A stretch of DNA of 64,000 nucleotides, from contig AJFK01000441.1 of assembly GCA_000467715.1 (NCBI GenBank), forward strand, positions 1-64,000. The letters run 5' to 3'. Below are positions 34,104-48,000 of this stretch, piece after piece; position 1 is the first letter of the stretch; each line of letters starts with the position of its first letter. Under the pieces are notes generated by a model. The model was not told the origin of the DNA. It ran no database searches and saw only the letters and a list, made by a program, of their open reading frames with translations. A program made the translations under genes and the position numbers. Source of the stretch: Hysterium pulicare CBS 123377. Taxonomy: Eukaryota; Ascomycota; Dothideomycetes; Hysteriales; Hysteriaceae.

Positions 34104-35596
34104 AATGTTGCTGAGCGTAGACACGGCGAGCGAAATCTTTGACGTGCAGAGTATGAACGGTGCTCAGTGGCGAGGTACTTTATTCTACATCTTCGTTGGT
34201 AACTAGCATAATCTATGCTTTCTTTTCGTCACTAAATAATATGGAGACAAATCAATGTTCATTTAATCCTATTACATCGCGGCTCCAAAGCTCTTACTAC
34301 ACTACTAATATCCAGCTTAAGTTTTACTCACCTTTTCCTGGAAGTACAATCCCTAGTAGCACTGTGGAATACTCACCGGAGTTCGGAGCTACTCTGCCAT
34401 TCGGACGGCAAGATAATGCCCTGTTTATCATATGCCGGTTTACGTAGTCCAGCTAAAGACCGCAGAGCAAACTTAAATCGGAATTGCGAGGATGGCTACG
34501 ACACAATAGTAAGAAGTATTATCAGTTGCGGTTTATGAAGCTTGTGGATTTCGTCCAACCATGCCAAGTAATTCTAGAGTCACACGGGAGTTTCGTCTCT
34601 CGTGTACATATAATGATTCAGAAGAAGAGATAGCCTTGAGGAGCTTAGGATAATGGGCTCCAAGAACCGAGATTTCAGCCTCGCAAAAGAAAGCAAGCCC
34701 AAGGCGTTCCTCCGGAGATGACGTGTAAGATGTGCAAGGGTCGGGATTGGGAACGAAGATCCACACTCACCGGTCGTCTGCCAGCTAGCAGAAAGACAGC
34801 CATGCTGCCAAGAATGGCAAGGACTAATCATTGCTACTTTTTTGTACGAGGGCCCCTGTCTGGTTAATCCACTAAAATATGGTGCAGTCACTGGAGTAAA
34901 CGAGGTAATATGGTACCACAATATTCACTATAGATGCCACTGCCTGATGTAATTTAGAGACTAAAAAACTGCCTTGATGGGCAGCAGACTAGCTGTTCTA
35001 TATATTGTTTCGATAGCTGTGAAAAGCTATTTGGGTATATCCATGTTGAAAGCCTGCTTCTTCTAGGTCTATCCATGTTTCCTTACCTCAATCTCCGTTC
35101 TATATGCCATCGGACCTGGAGACTAGAGGAGTGGCATGGAGATATGTTCCATGAATGAGAGTGTCTCGAACTTTTGAAGTAAGAGAAGAATGGATATCAA
35201 CATAAGGCCAGTTTGACCGAGGGCTCTTGGTGCCAAACATAGTCTTTCGAGAAATAGCTACTTCAAATTAGCCCGAATCCTACGATTACCCAATATGTCT
35301 ATACATACAGTCGCGTTCCAGATCAGTCCTTCCACACGCTAGGGCATTGGACTGCCTTCTTCTTTTCCTGGACAGCCCCGATAGTGATCGTTCGTGATAA
35401 ACGAATCTATCAGTAAAGTGAAGAAGACATTTACCCCCAGATAGTGATTTGTTTTGCTGTGCTGTTGTGACGCATTGGTGCCACAAAGATCCCAGATTTG
35501 GTCGCGATTATCATCGTCCGTGGTACATGTACCACCTGCATAATTGAACGTGCCCGCAACTTAAAGCCCGACTTCCTTCGTTCAACAGATCACTGC
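34104..35596. other. AT-rich region with no supported gene
   Basis: About 1.5 kb with only short frames, frequent stops in all phases and no recognisable motif. It may be decayed intergenic DNA; I see no inverted repeats or transposase remains by eye. Confidence 0.5.
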
Positions 35597-35992
35597 ATGC
35601 CTATGCAAACCACAGCACCTGATAATGTTGCTGTGCTCATACGAATCTGAGCATGTGATGGTGTCGCTACCCAATCAGGGAGCAATACGTCATCCGCTTC
35701 GGGGACCGCGTCTGAGTAACAGAATTCTTTTCAAACGGTCGACGACGCAGGCTTCATTCTGATCTTCGAATCTGTCGACATTATTTATGTGCGGTGAGTC
35801 GACTTGGGCTTTCCTCCTGATGAGTAACTCATCTTGCGCAGTGATACCGGAAAGAGTACCAGAGTTGTCGCAAAATGTGATCGTTTAAGGTCAACAGACC
35901 CAAACGATACGACCGTTGGTAAGCTCCCGCAGGCATATCTAAGCTGAACAATTCTCCTATGATCCTTAGCACCTACGCATGTCGAGGTGTGA
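35597..35992 (+). CDS. Tiny spliced ORF, possible small protein or remnant
   Basis: A coherent reading is obtained through short introns: exon with FQTVDDAGFILIFESVDII and YVR, a 48-bp intron 35794-35841 (consensus gtgagt, acceptor gcag), exon with DTGKSTRVVAKCDRLRSTD, a 51-bp intron 35919-35969 (gtaagc, cttag), and APTHVEV then TGA at 35990. Upstream, MPMQTTAPDN starts at 35597 in the same phase, but TGA at 35648 and TAA at 35717 intervene; a phase-0 intron 35627-35722 with a weak donor would remove both and leave a protein of about 66 residues. Otherwise it is a pseudogene. No family is recognised. Confidence 0.35.
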
Positions 35993-36197
35993 TCCTACTT
36001 TGAGGCCTGATGCCTACTCATTTCGCAAGCTTGGTCACCTTAAGAGGCAGAGCATAAGCCACCTCACCTCGAATCTCTGACTCTGCAGGATCTTCTTGAG
36101 ACTTTGAGAAGAATCGGGAGGAGCATGGCAGATGATCGACAGATAAGCAGAAGATCGTGGAAGTGTTTTCCTTTCGGTCCTAGGGCTCATAGCCGTT

Positions 36198-37207
36198 TCA
36201 TCCAAGGTCATCCATCCTTGGCCGTTTACTCACAGATACAGACTCATCGGACGGTCGCGATCGTTTAGATGTGATTGACTGATCGTGCCCATTTGAAAGG
36301 GTCGTCCGCCAAAACGTAGCGGCAAAAATGGCGCTGTTTTTAACGTCCTCTTCGGTCATCACTGGTGTCGGTGGAGGATCCATTGACCATCGCCGTGGGA
36401 TTGACTCAGTAGACGTCCAAGAGCACGAGTTCCTGCGGTCTGTATTCAATGTGAGTTGTCCGAAGTTTTCTGGCGCAAGTTCGAGATCATCTTCATCAGG
36501 CTCGCTGCAACCCGTTCCAACTACCATATCGTAGTCGATGTTGACGTTTTCAACCATTTTGAAGCGAGTACTGTTTGTCTTAGATGACTTCGATTCACTA
36601 CATTCGTTCCAGGTAAGCCTTATCGTTCCCTGCGACACGAGATGTAATAGTTTATTGCGTTGAACAATGCCCTTAGATATATAGCTTCCTCTCTCTTTAC
36701 ATCGTCTAGCTGTGGCTAAATCAAGCTTGCTGGCGCTGGGATGCTGGATTCTCACGTTCACTATCGGTTCCTTAGATGAAGATTGCTGTCAGCGTACTCT
36801 CTGGACTAGTTTTTTCTCGGACCACTTACGGAGTCTTCGTAAGTCAGGCTCTTTGCATCTTCATTTGGATCTCCCTGTTCTGGCTCCAGAACCTGCCCTC
36901 CTTCACATTGCGGGCTGTTCTGATCATCCGCGCAGCTCTCACTCCTCGGAGGCGTCGTGATTCCCGTTGCATTGTTGGTGGTCGATGCATTGCATGCATT
37001 GAACCCTATGATAACTAAGTTGCATAGATGCCTGTCTGTAAGACACTTGAAGAAGTCCTTTGGATACTGATAGACTTCGACGTATTCCTGAAGAATCCTC
37101 TCCACATCACTGGCATCCCTGAATATGTAATTTTTCTCCAAAGCCTCCCTTATCGCGGCCTCCGCCGCAGCCTTCCGATGCTCAACCACCTTCGGCGCCG
37201 TCGTCAT
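36198..37207 (-). CDS. Lineage-specific protein, probably nuclear
   Basis: Two exons (37207-36830 and 36770-36198) encode 316 residues with an ATG start. The intron has a consensus donor (gtaagt) and AAG acceptor and is in phase 0. The N-terminal 60 residues look helical (HRKAAAEAAIREALEKNYIF, ILQEYVEVYQYPKDFF). The middle is acidic and disordered. The C-terminal part contains PPPTPV and finishes with two basic clusters (SKRSRP and SKRPRMDD) that resemble a bipartite nuclear localisation signal. No domain is recognised. A further intron in the second exon cannot be excluded because residues 130-190 look less constrained. Confidence 0.5.
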
Positions 37208-37939
37208 ATGGAGCGGGACCTATGGCATTGCGAGCTGTGAAATGTTTCTACAGGTTGTTTGCGCGACTTCAAATGGGTATTTGAATCAATGTCTCGAGCT
37301 TCGATGGCTTCGAGCGCATTCTCAGGCAGCTCGACCGATTGCGGAGTATGGTGGTTCGCTTCGACTCGCGCAGGGTGACGCAGAAGATCACTTAAGTGCG
37401 GGATACCGAAGTGACAGACGATGAGTACAGGAGGGTTCCTCGTTGTTGTCTATGCGACAGTGTCGTTGATTGATGGGTGGTATGGTGCATCTTCTGGACG
37501 CAGGCCCCGAGTGATCAGCTTTCCCCACACCGGTGTCTCGCCCTGCCAGGTTCGCGTGAAGCATGACCACACCACCACCACCACCACCGCGGCACGCTGT
37601 GGCTTAGCTGTATGTGTCATCGATATCATTGGTCAATTCGAGATAGGCGGCCGGATTTCCATTCTAGGTTGGAAGATAAAGAAGCATGTCACATCTCGCT
37701 GCTTCAAAAACACTTATTTAGAGATACCTACTCGTTTGTTGCCTTACGTTCCCGGAAGGTCCTTTTGACGTAAAAAGTCACTTGAATATCCTGATATTGA
37801 TACTTCAATCTCACTCCTGTCATTGGTTTTGCCAAATGAAAAGTCACTGGCTTCCATTCAGGCCCGGGATTCGAACTACGGAGCCGATATACAAAAGAAT
37901 GAAGACTCAAGGTTGAAATATAGCTATTTAGGTATCGAC
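37208..37939. other. Intergenic region with a CAC microsatellite
   Basis: It holds the promoter of the gene starting at 37207 and the 3' flank of the secreted-protein gene. Open frames here include one through the microsatellite and are not supported. Confidence 0.5.
37569..37589 (+). repeat. Trinucleotide microsatellite (ACC/CAC)n
   Basis: About seven consecutive CAC/ACC units follow ATGACCA and end at CGCGG. It is noncoding in my models. Confidence 0.7.
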
Positions 37940-39309
37940 TCAATCCAAGTCAGACGAAGCAGTTGCCATTGCAATCGAAGCAGCAGCCATAGGCATCGTC
38001 GGTGCAGTTGCCATCGCAACTCGAGAAGCAACCATAGACGTCGTCGGACCTGGCGGAGCAGATGAAGACGTCACTCCCAGCGGTATCAACGTCGCATCAA
38101 GCAACACCCCTCTAGCAGTACACCCAGCCCACTGCGCATCGTAGCTCGTTATATTGGCCGGCACCGCAAGTTCTGGGACATAGTCATCGTTTATGAACTT
38201 CGGATGCTTATGATGATGGGCCCTTGTATACGCAGCGAAAGGGACAGTATTTAAATCTTCCCAATTGAAAGAATAACTCGGGTAGTATCCACCTCTGCCG
38301 AGTCTATATGTAGGTATGTCTATTGAGGAGACGTCGGTTGGATCCAGGGCGATGGTCAGAGAGGTCCTCGTTGAGCCGCACCATTGCCAAATATTACGCC
38401 CCTGGCCAGTTGCAGCCAACCCATAGGCCTTCATGATCACATACGCGCTTGGAGATGTGAGTGTAGCCCCATTGTACACAACCGTGTTCGGACTTCCATC
38501 GTCTGCTGTTGGCGTTGGAGTCACAGTTGACCCGTTCTGCAGACAGAAATCCCCGGAGACGGTTGTTATTGGCCAGTAAAGGAGAGAGACATTTTCACCG
38601 TCCACTATGCATGTTTTGTTACTGCCAGGACGTGGGCAATCCGGTGCAACGTAATCCGGGGTACATGGCGGCTGTCCGTAGCTGGGATCCCAACCATTAG
38701 TCCCGTCTGTAGGTGTAGCGGTTGCAGTAGCAGAGGCGCTTCTCCAAGACGTGCTTAGTTCCTTCCAAGTTTCCCACGCCTGATCACACTGTTCACTTTC
38801 ATTCTCTACTGTGCATGTTGGTCGCGCCACCGTGAAAGGAAAAGCAGTCGCATCTACATAAGCGTATGTCGAAAAATTGCCATATAGGACCGTGGTAGAG
38901 TACCAGTTCGACGTGGTGCTACGTTCTAGAGCACGTGGCTTTCCATCGCAGAGAGTAGTCATCGCCACGGAGTTCACTGACTGTTGCCAAGCACTCGAAG
39001 TGGAGGAGTTCACCGGGATCTGGACCATGATTTGGCGAGCTCCGGTGTAACTTGAATATGCCCTGTAGTCAATCCATTCGGACCAGCATGATGATACAGA
39101 CGGGTCCGTATCATCAGGGATTGTGAAATGAGGTGTTGGAGGCTCCGTTATAAGTGGCGCAATCGCGGTCGAGGAGATACGTGTTGAATTCTCTGAAGGC
39201 GTTCGTCAATGGCAGTTGGTCAAAAGTGGGATAAGTAATACGCACGAGCTAGGACTCCATGACCAGACAGCAGCAATGCTAAAGAAAATACGCAGAGTAA
39301 CGAAGCCAT
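37940..39309 (-). CDS. Secreted protein of unknown function
   Basis: Two exons (39309-39246 and 39192-37940) give 438 residues. Exon 1 is almost exactly a signal peptide: MASLLCVFSLALLLSGHGVLA, with a 53-bp intron splitting the next codon. The mature part starts QNSTRISSTAIAP, carries several sequons and about a dozen cysteines (for example in CTVENESEQCDQAWETW and QPPCTPDYVAPDCPRPG), then a Tyr-rich segment (GRGGYYPSYSFNWEDL). The last 35 residues are a low-complexity Ala/Met/Ser/Thr tail made by imperfect DNA repeats. No anchor signal or catalytic motif is visible. The many cysteines suggest a disulphide-bonded extracellular protein. The first-exon start replaces the less likely internal ATG at 39028. 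Confidence 0.75.
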
Positions 39310-40255
39310 TGCAGAACTTGGTTTGGTCTGTAAAATTACGAATAGCCTTGAAGTACTCGTTGCCCTCACTCTTCAAACTCCAGCGTCGACGTGATTTCTG
39401 CATGCTCTTATACATACCTCCCAGTGACTTCAACTAATCATCCTTCGTATCATCCGTCGCTGAGCCACCCCGGACACCGCCAGTAGGCCCGATGTCTCTA
39501 TTAGACATATGCATTGAATATACTTAAATTCGTGATCAACTGATGTCAGGAGCCAAAACCTGGTCCATCAACGCAGATGTAGAAAATTTCCAAACCATCG
39601 CGGGCGTAGCATAATGTCGCCGTTCGTGTAGTCCAGAGGGCTAATATATAGTTAATGACTTCCTAGTGGGGATCCATCTATTTCATCTTGGCGTCTTCGG
39701 CTAATTGACGAAACCAGTCAGCGGAGTGTAGTCTTTTATATATTTCAAGTGCCGCAATGTCTCGCAATGGATACCACCTTATACTGTAACCGATGCAATC
39801 CTGTATTCCTGAAGGATTTGGTTGTTGCTGCGCCGCAAATTACGACTTCAGAGCAATGAACAGCAAAGTCTCGACCTCTGAATAATGAAGTGCGTCCTTC
39901 TAACAGTGCTCGGAATACGGTTCTTCGATAGTGTGCTTGTTCTATTCAGTCGTCGTATTCGTAAAAGCAAGACACTTGCGTTTTGAACAAACGGCCTTCT
40001 TCCTCGGCCTATTTGGAGACCAAATCTCCCAATATCATTACTGGAAACAATCGACCGAGCTGCTTGAGATTTGGGAAGACTCTCACATAGAAGGCACCAA
40101 AGACAAAATCGGCCGTATGAATGAGTTGAATCTCTGTACTATGTCCAGTAGTAACGCTATAACAACAATGAAAGGGCTATCCAGAAACATACACCAACCA
40201 AATAAAGAGTCCATTATTTATCACAACTGAAGCGCTGCATGTCATATCTACAATA
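39310..40255. other. Intergenic region
   Basis: Promoter of the secreted-protein gene plus AT-rich sequence. A 99-codon plus-strand frame at 39931-40230 has no family resemblance or splice support. Confidence 0.45.
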
Positions 40256-41401
40256 TCATAGTCGACTCCTCCTTATGTATTGCATGTGCTCGGGAAGTGT
40301 CTTGTTGCCATATTGATCGTACCGGTTGTCCACTTTCTCCTCAAGCCAGATCTAGCAATCGCCGTTAGTGATGGACTCTCGCGATCGGATGGCATTTGAA
40401 CTTACGTTTCGTTCAAGAACTTCATCCCTGGGTGGTACAGGTCTGATGTTTGTTATTTCGATATCCCCAAAGCCCGGATCGCCCACGACCCTTGGGTGCG
40501 AAGCTCTGTACCTGTCAAACTCCATATCTCTAGGACCCCTGTACTCCCGCTGCTCTTCGACATATCTCTCTTCAACTCTCCGAGGCCCTCGGTAGTCTCG
40601 TTCTTCTTCAGCGTATCTCTCTTCGATTCTCCTAGATCCGCGGTGGTCCCTTTTCTCTTCGACAGATCTTTCTTCGACTCTGTCCGGTCCTCTGAAGCGC
40701 ACATCTTCCTCAACGATTTGTTCTTGGAATCTTCCAGGTCCATTGAACTCTGTATCCTCTCTAACATAACGCTCCTCAACTCCTCGGGGCCCATGTTCAA
40801 CCCACTTTTCCTCCACTCTCCTAGGTCCTTGTTCAATCCACCTCTCTTCGACTCTCTCCTCTCCCCGCCTATCCACTTCCACATCGAACCTCTTCTCTTC
40901 AAACCTATTATCCTCTCGATACCCACGGCTCTCCGACGGCTCCATCCCAGCCAGGAACCCCAGCACCTGCACCAAACTCAAATGCGCAGTACTAAGTTCC
41001 AACTCCCTCGCGACCAACTTCTCCCTCTCATCCAACAACCACCTCAACCGATGCCTCAAACCAACATGTCTCCCATCCCTCAAATCACTCTCCACCCTCT
41101 CCGCATGCGGGCTTATCCCCTCCAACGCAACCCTCGTATCCTTCACGACCCCATAAATCCACTCCGTCTTCTGCCTGTTCTGCGAAAGCTGCTTTTTGAC
41201 GCTCGGGATGGAAAGCAGGCGCTGTGCTTCGTCGAGGTCGCGACGGACGCGGGCGATCAGCCGCACGAAGACGGCGTTGCCGGGTCCGACTTCGTGGAGT
41301 CTTTTAAGGCGGTGGGCGAATTCGCCGAATTTGTAGGCGCCAGCGACGGCGGAGAAGATGGCGCCTGCGCTGAGGAAGGCGGCCGCTTCGCCTTTGGCCA
41401 T
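40256..41401 (-). CDS. Possible HeLo-like helical domain protein with tandem charged repeats
   Basis: Two exons (41401-40406 and 40351-40256) encode 363 residues; the intron has gtaagt, a perfect CTAAC branch site and TAG. Residues 1-155 form an all-helical domain: a hydrophobic start (FLSAGAIFSAVAGAYKFGEF), then RVRRDLDEAQRLLSIPSV, WIYGVVKDTRVALEGI, LRHRLRWLLDEREKL and HLSLVQVLGFLAGM. This spacing resembles the N-terminal HeLo-like domains of fungal STAND/cell-death proteins (inference). Residues 182-291 are tandem repeats, two of 12 and five of 17 residues, on the pattern R-R-V-E-E-R-Y-V-E-E...R-G-P. The last 70 residues are unique, ending YIRRSRL. No NACHT domain is present. Confidence 0.7.
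40529..40858 (-). repeat. Coding tandem repeat, 36- and 51-bp units
   Basis: Within the gene at 40256-41401 seven units encode variants of RRVEERYVEEQREYRGP. The first two are 12 residues (36 bp), the next five are 17 residues (51 bp). All unit lengths are multiples of three, so copy number can change without breaking the frame. Confidence 0.85.
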
Positions 41402-42066
41402 TGTGGGTGGTGGGTGGTGGGTGCAGTTGTGGGAATCGTGATCGTGGAGCGGAGGGTGTTTGTTGTTCAGCGCTCAGGGAAAGGAGGCTGGGAAGCCGGG
41501 ATGGCATTGGCCGCGCGACGGCTTAAGCTCAAGCTCCCCATCATGAAGACTTCAACGGACTGAGAGAATAAACTTGTAGACATCAGATACCGCATGCTTC
41601 CTCAGACAGAAAGCCTGTCAAATGTCATCGTCGAACCTTCAGGTGACAATGCCTCGCCGGCTACAATTCAGCATTCTGATTCAGCAAAAGCTGGCGGGCA
41701 CACTTTCATGCTCGAATCACACAGCACCACAGGGTACTTTCATTATTCTCTACTCCATAGCTCGAAGTATACGATCAAACAACAAGGTCGCACTCCGAGA
41801 ACTGTAGTGCTCTTAATTATTTCAGTTCGTGGTCGAGTACGTATTGTACCACGAGGCTGTGTTGAAGGCTGACCGAGAAACGAGCGAATCGTATTTCTAT
41901 ATGCCACCGCCCCGGGAGGAAGGCTGAAAGTGTGACGCGACCCGCATGGCGTGTATTCGGCTTTCAGTTGACTGCTAATAAGGCTGAGAATCCAGATAAA
42001 CTTCTCTTCTTCTCCATGCTTTGTCCGTCACTATTTGTTTCCATACGATAGTCAAACCCCGTAGAT
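41402..42066. other. Divergent intergenic region
   Basis: The repeat-protein gene and the polyproline gene start in opposite directions across these 665 bases. Open frames present are mostly antisense extensions of the neighbouring exon. No gene is supported. Confidence 0.45.
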
Positions 42067-45000
42067 ATGTCAGATCATCCAGATCGAGCTGGGAAATCTG
42101 GAAACTCGAGGGCATATGATATGGGCTCGTTCGGCGTCCCAAATGTTCGTTCGGATACTGGCTCCTATGATGGACGAGATCTGCAGCGGAAAGAATCTTC
42201 AGAGGTTTTATACGTCGTCAAGCGGGAATGGATTCGATGTAGGCGACAAACCCAGCTTTCGATATAGTCCAAAATCAGACTTTACACCCTTTACGTCCCC
42301 TCCACCTCCTATGCCAAATCGACCGAGTGTGAACAAGAAGAAAGTAAATACATCATTTACTTACAATTTACCCCCGCCTCCTCCTCCTCCAGGAGGACCC
42401 GATGTTATTGGGGTTAATGGATCTCCACCGCCGCCACCGATTAATCATAATATGTACATGATACCTCCGCCTCCACGTGGACGAGCTCGAAATCGAGATT
42501 ACTACCTCGAAACCTTCAATGACTTACAAAGGGAGATGGCGTCATTGACATATCTTGCAAATTCTATGTTGTTCTCTAGAGAAGAGAATGTTTGTACGAC
42601 AAAGCACATCTCGCTGGACATTGTGGAGCAAATCTTACGATACGGTCAGTCATCGATCATCAACATATATCACATCAGGCTCTTATTGGAGAAACAGATC
42701 CTGTGCATGGAAGTGAATCAGAGAGCTCTTCTCCTTTGTGTTCCATTACATCAGTCTATGTAGTATGGGCTCACTTCTCGCCCGGGGAGACAAGGCTCGG
42801 GTTGCGTAAAAGCAGGCATAAAATGGCACTGTCATTGTTGCGGAGACCTCCAAAATCACACCCTTTGCAGCGAGCTCTTCTGGGACCGCAATCGCAGCTT
42901 GGAGAGACGGCACTATTCCTTGGACCTCTAGCGTCCTCATCAAACAATGAGGCGCTGGTGGACATGTCGTGTTCGAGAAGTCCACTTCAATACATGGAAG
43001 GCAAAACGTCTCTAAAAGAATGGAAAACACTCGAAGGGCGCAAGAGGGAATGGAGACGAAATGCCTTTGTGAAATTGCCCAATGATTCTGTTCGATACCA
43101 TTGGATCCAACCTAAACAACGTTGGGGGAAGACGGAGAGGTGTCCTATGTTCGACCCTTACCTTCCCGCACAACTTCTCCGATATCATAAAAATGAAACA
43201 AAAGCAAAGCTGCATCGAGAAGTCCGGCATCTCTACCAAAGAAGAGGCTCACGGTCTATGACCAGCGCAGCCGATATATCCAGCATCGATACTCGGTTAC
43301 AAGACATTGAAACGGAGGTAGAGCTGCCTCTAAATGACAACCTACTTCACCAAACTCGCCAATATATCAGAGAATCAATGCCGAGACTTACGATCTCAAA
43401 AGTCTCTCTCGTGCTCGAGCCCGGCCGTAAAAAGAAAGGCTACCGGGCTATTTTGCAGTACAACCGTGCACCTGCGGCGCAACCAACTTACGCATCGATT
43501 GTCAAAACCGGTCTTGTTTTGGTTTTCAACTCACATAAAACGCCACGTTGAGGTCGCGATTGCGGCGACTACATCGACCAATAAAGCCAAACATGATTGG
43601 CAGCATATAGATCCAAGAAACGTCGTAGAATCTGAAAAGAAACATGCCCCCAAAAAGTTGGACGGTCGTGCCATGAAGCAACAACTGAATGGTGACATTC
43701 CCATCTACCAGAGTTATCACATCAGCTCGGCAAATAATTTAAACATTCTTACACTAACTTTGAACGACAATGTAAGGGACGAGAAGACCGATGAAGTGAG
43801 GGAAAAGAGACGCGAATATCAACGTCTGAAGCGTCAAAGGGTTAGAGCCGAGCGCGCTGCAGCGAAGAGAAAGGTAGCGGCTTTAGAGAAACCAATTTAT
43901 GATTCGTCTTAGTGGCTTTCTTCACCGTATAAAACTACTCTAGTCATCATGAAATTTGGACAATAACCTTATCGCGACTCAGTGCGACGGATATCACTCA
44001 TGGATGCGGACCGAGCTAGGTGAGTATTCTCATTCCCTTGATTATTTTAATACCTCATTCTGGTTAAGACTATAAGAGAGTGAACAGCCCAGATCAGCCC
44101 AAACCAAATTGTTTAGTCTAACGCTCTGCGGCGGTCAAGTGCCCATCATTGGATATTCGTGTTGGTGTTGATCCATCCCAATGTAATGTACCACCGACAT
44201 TACAATAAATCTTCGTACTGCCCTCGCATTGTTAAAGCTATTGCAATCTTCAGATCATATAAGTTCCCCAGTGACCGCTATGATATCGACGTCCCGCTGA
44301 GGCGCGATCTCGGTCATGCTAGCACTCTAGTGTAACCTTGAACTAACCCAAACGTGATTGCGGCATTCATAGACAAAGGTATGAAAGTAGTGAAAATATC
44401 AACTACATCCTTAGCCATGAAACCGCCCAAGATGAGTCCGATCAGACAGCCTCCCGCTATCAACAATTTATATGCTTCTTTCCTCTTCGGTATCGACACA
44501 ATTCCATTAAGACCGTAGAAGTAGGCAAATACGCAGATGGACATCGCGGTAATCGTGACAACAGGCAGAAATTTATGATATGATGAGTTCGGCGTGAGGG
44601 AGGATGGGGGTTTGGCGTCGGTCTGAAATGTACGGGTTTACGTCATTATCAACTCTGAAACGAGAACAGAGAAGACATACCATGTTTACCATCGCTCCCA
44701 TGACTCTTGAAGAGCACTTCTCATCTTGAGTAAAATCGTTGAGGCAATCGTACAAGGTAGTGGTGCTGAGACTCGACATCCAGCACCAGGCGATGGCGTA
44801 CGCTTCTTGGACGTTGGTCGAATTTTGAGCAACCGCACCTCGTAGGAGTCAGTAAGTTAACGATGGCAGGGCCGTGGACGTACCTTTCTCTTTACTATCC
44901 TCTTCCTTAGATTCGAGATTATTGGCCTTGTCTTTCTTCTCCATACCCTCTAATCCCGACGCTTGAGGTACGGGAATGGGTGATAACCCCAGGAGACCCG

Positions 45001-48000
45001 TTGGTGGCTCTGGCATTGCTTGTCGTCTCCAGAGATATTTCTTGCCAGGGTTTTAGAGGCTCCCAATGCACTTGGTTACCACTGCCGGAGTGAAGAAGAA
45101 GAAACATGTAGTCGGCTACAACAAGGCTGAAGACTGACCAGCTGGCATCACAGCCACATTTACATAATCAGCTGCGGCCTTCCCTATACCTAGCCTTCTC
45201 CCGACTTGAAGAATTTCGAACCTGTTGTACAGCATCCACGTTCCCTCTCTCAATTTCTCGTAACGAGGCATTCGCAAGCAGCCGCCTCTCTCTTAATTAC
45301 TTCTGGCCGCTTCGAATTCCGGGGAGGATGTCTGGATCAGCGAGGAGTGAAGACCCGGAGGTCGGGCTAGTCGGCATAATGGAGACGGTTCCGCAGTCAT
45401 CGGCACGACGAGAAAGAGTTCGGCATTTTGTTCATACAATTCTCGGTAGCTCTGCCATTCTTATGGTCATACTTTTTGGACAAAAGAGTTTGCCGATCTG
45501 CCGATGGCTGGTTTTGATGTGAGCCGCTGGCACCATAGTTTAATATGCACTCAGCTAACCAGAGCTACGAAAACAAGTTTTTCAGGAGTATGGCTTTTGT
45601 CAATGTTGTATATAGTATGGGATACCTCTTTCACAACATTTCAACGGTTAGTCTTTTCCTAGTCCCCTTGATGACCCAGAGGGCGTGACCTTACATGTCT
45701 ACAGAAAGCTTCCATTGAATATTGTACTCGATCTCATACTATACGGATATACCATCGGAGCCTTCCGTATCGATATATCCGACTCGTACATACTCCTTCC
45801 AGCTATCATCACTATTGGAATCATATTAGCAAATGCGGGGCAGAATTGGCTGTGTCGAATACGTCTGCCAATTCTATCCTTGCATTATAACTAGCGAGAA
45901 GGGCCACGGGGAGAGGGGATATAACCATAGTGGATAGTTGGTCTGGACTGATGATATGGATCAACGCGTATCGCTGATTAGTTTCAAACGTTAAGACGGC
46001 TATCTCTCAGTGGTGGCAGTGATCGAGGATTGCACCATCGACAACAGCCGACGATGGCGCGCTCTCACATATCTGGACGCTACGAACGGATCCTTGGCTG
46101 GATTAGTTCTGGAACGTTAAGGTGCTATCGGGAGCCATCTTCTGGCGGTATTTCACGCTGTACGAACTTTTCCTGCATTAGAACGAAAACATAGGAAGAG
46201 CATGGATTGTTATTGTTTGGGCGAGTCGTATGTGGTAAATGCAAAAGAGTAACCGGAATGCAATTTCGGACCGTGGACACGGATAGAAACAGCATTTAGG
46301 TCACTCTAACATTCTCCTCTGAGGATTGCGGAGCGAGTGCAAGTTGTGCTGGCGGGCACAAGGTTAGGATTTGCGGAAGTCGTTACTAGACCGCTAGATT
46401 GGACCGTTTTTACGGATTAAATCGGACTGTCGGTAATGCCTTTGCGCATCCCTTCTTGGTCACGATGCATTACATTGTACGCTTAGCAACTCGAAGTTTG
46501 AATGTAGCTTTGATCACATCCGGCTCAGGAGATACCAATGAACTACGTTAATTCACAGACTCTATGATGATGTCGATGGGATGATATGTATGGACAACAT
46601 AAACATACCATCATGACTCTTCTTTTCCTTAACATCTCACATGTGTCCAGATTAGACCCTTTTCCTACAAATGTTGTCGATACAACGCGGTAGTAAGCTA
46701 AGCTCTCCCATTCTTTCTACTTAACTCTACAGCTCCTTCGTTTCATTCCGACTCTGGGACGCAGCCTCCTGCTCCAGCATCACGATTGCAGAAGCTACAA
46801 CAAGCCGCCGCCCAGTTGCGGATTTCGAGAAGAGTCCTCCGGCGGGAATTAAGACGGCCGTCACGGCTGAGGTAGTGAGGCCAAGAAAAGAGGTTCTGAC
46901 ACCAGAACTAAAAATCATGACGGAAGAAGATGATTTCGAGGAGTTTGATGGAGTTGAAGACGGGGAAGAAGAGACGAGAAGGGCTCACTCTGCCGTTACG
47001 AGATTCATCGGGGTGCATTGACCGGCGTTCGGGAAGCCTGCCGGCGTGGAGATACATGAAATTGTACTGGCAAATCTGGAGACTCGTAAATGGTAGCATG
47101 ACCGACGTGACTCGAATCATGAGCCGAAGGATAAGATGAGTAGTAGCATCATAAGGAAGCTTCTCCACTGCTGTGAATGGAACTCATTCCCTGAAAAACT
47201 ATTTCCCTTCCCTTTTTTCGTGATCATTTCCCTTGCGACATGCTTCATCCATTCCGAAACAAAACACAATGGGTGTGGTAATTATTTGGATTTGGGCTGC
47301 GCATCATGATCATCATCAAATCTCAAACTTACACACAAACGTTGCCAGGCCAACCCTCAATTTTGTCAAATCTAGACTATGCGTTCCTCAGATATCTCAG
47401 ACTCTTCGACTCTTGAACTCGCTACTTGACAACGAAGCTTTGGTACTATAAGTTGATAACTACCCCCCTTCTTCTACTGCAAGTGTCAAAACAGCGAATC
47501 CGGGGTCTTTGGAAGCTCACATACTTTGACACTGCAAGTCCCGATCGTTTCACTTCACGTCCTCCAAGCTATCGACATGAGTTCAATGGAAGACAACTCA
47601 AGCTCGCCAGCGAAGAAGCCAGGCCTTACAGCTTTATTTGAGATGAAATCTCAATCCCTGATCATGGATTCAGCATTCATGCTCGCCACATCACTAGCCG
47701 TTGGAAAGTCGCTAGGTTGGCTTTGCACGCCATGATTAGCACCCAATCTGTCACCAGACGAGGCAAGGCATATATACCGGCTCCTCACTAAAAGAAATAA
47801 AAGCGAGAACGATGCCGTCGGAGAGGTCGAACCGGGAGCTGTCGACTTCGCGCTCTATCTAGGCCGGGCTTCCGCACTCAAGACGCTCAATCAAGTCTAC
47901 TTCTCCGGCAACCATCAAATACTATACTGTGTGTTCCCTCATCTGAAGAGGGACATCCGTAAAGATGAGAAGATGATGGAGAGGTGGCATGATGGAGTTG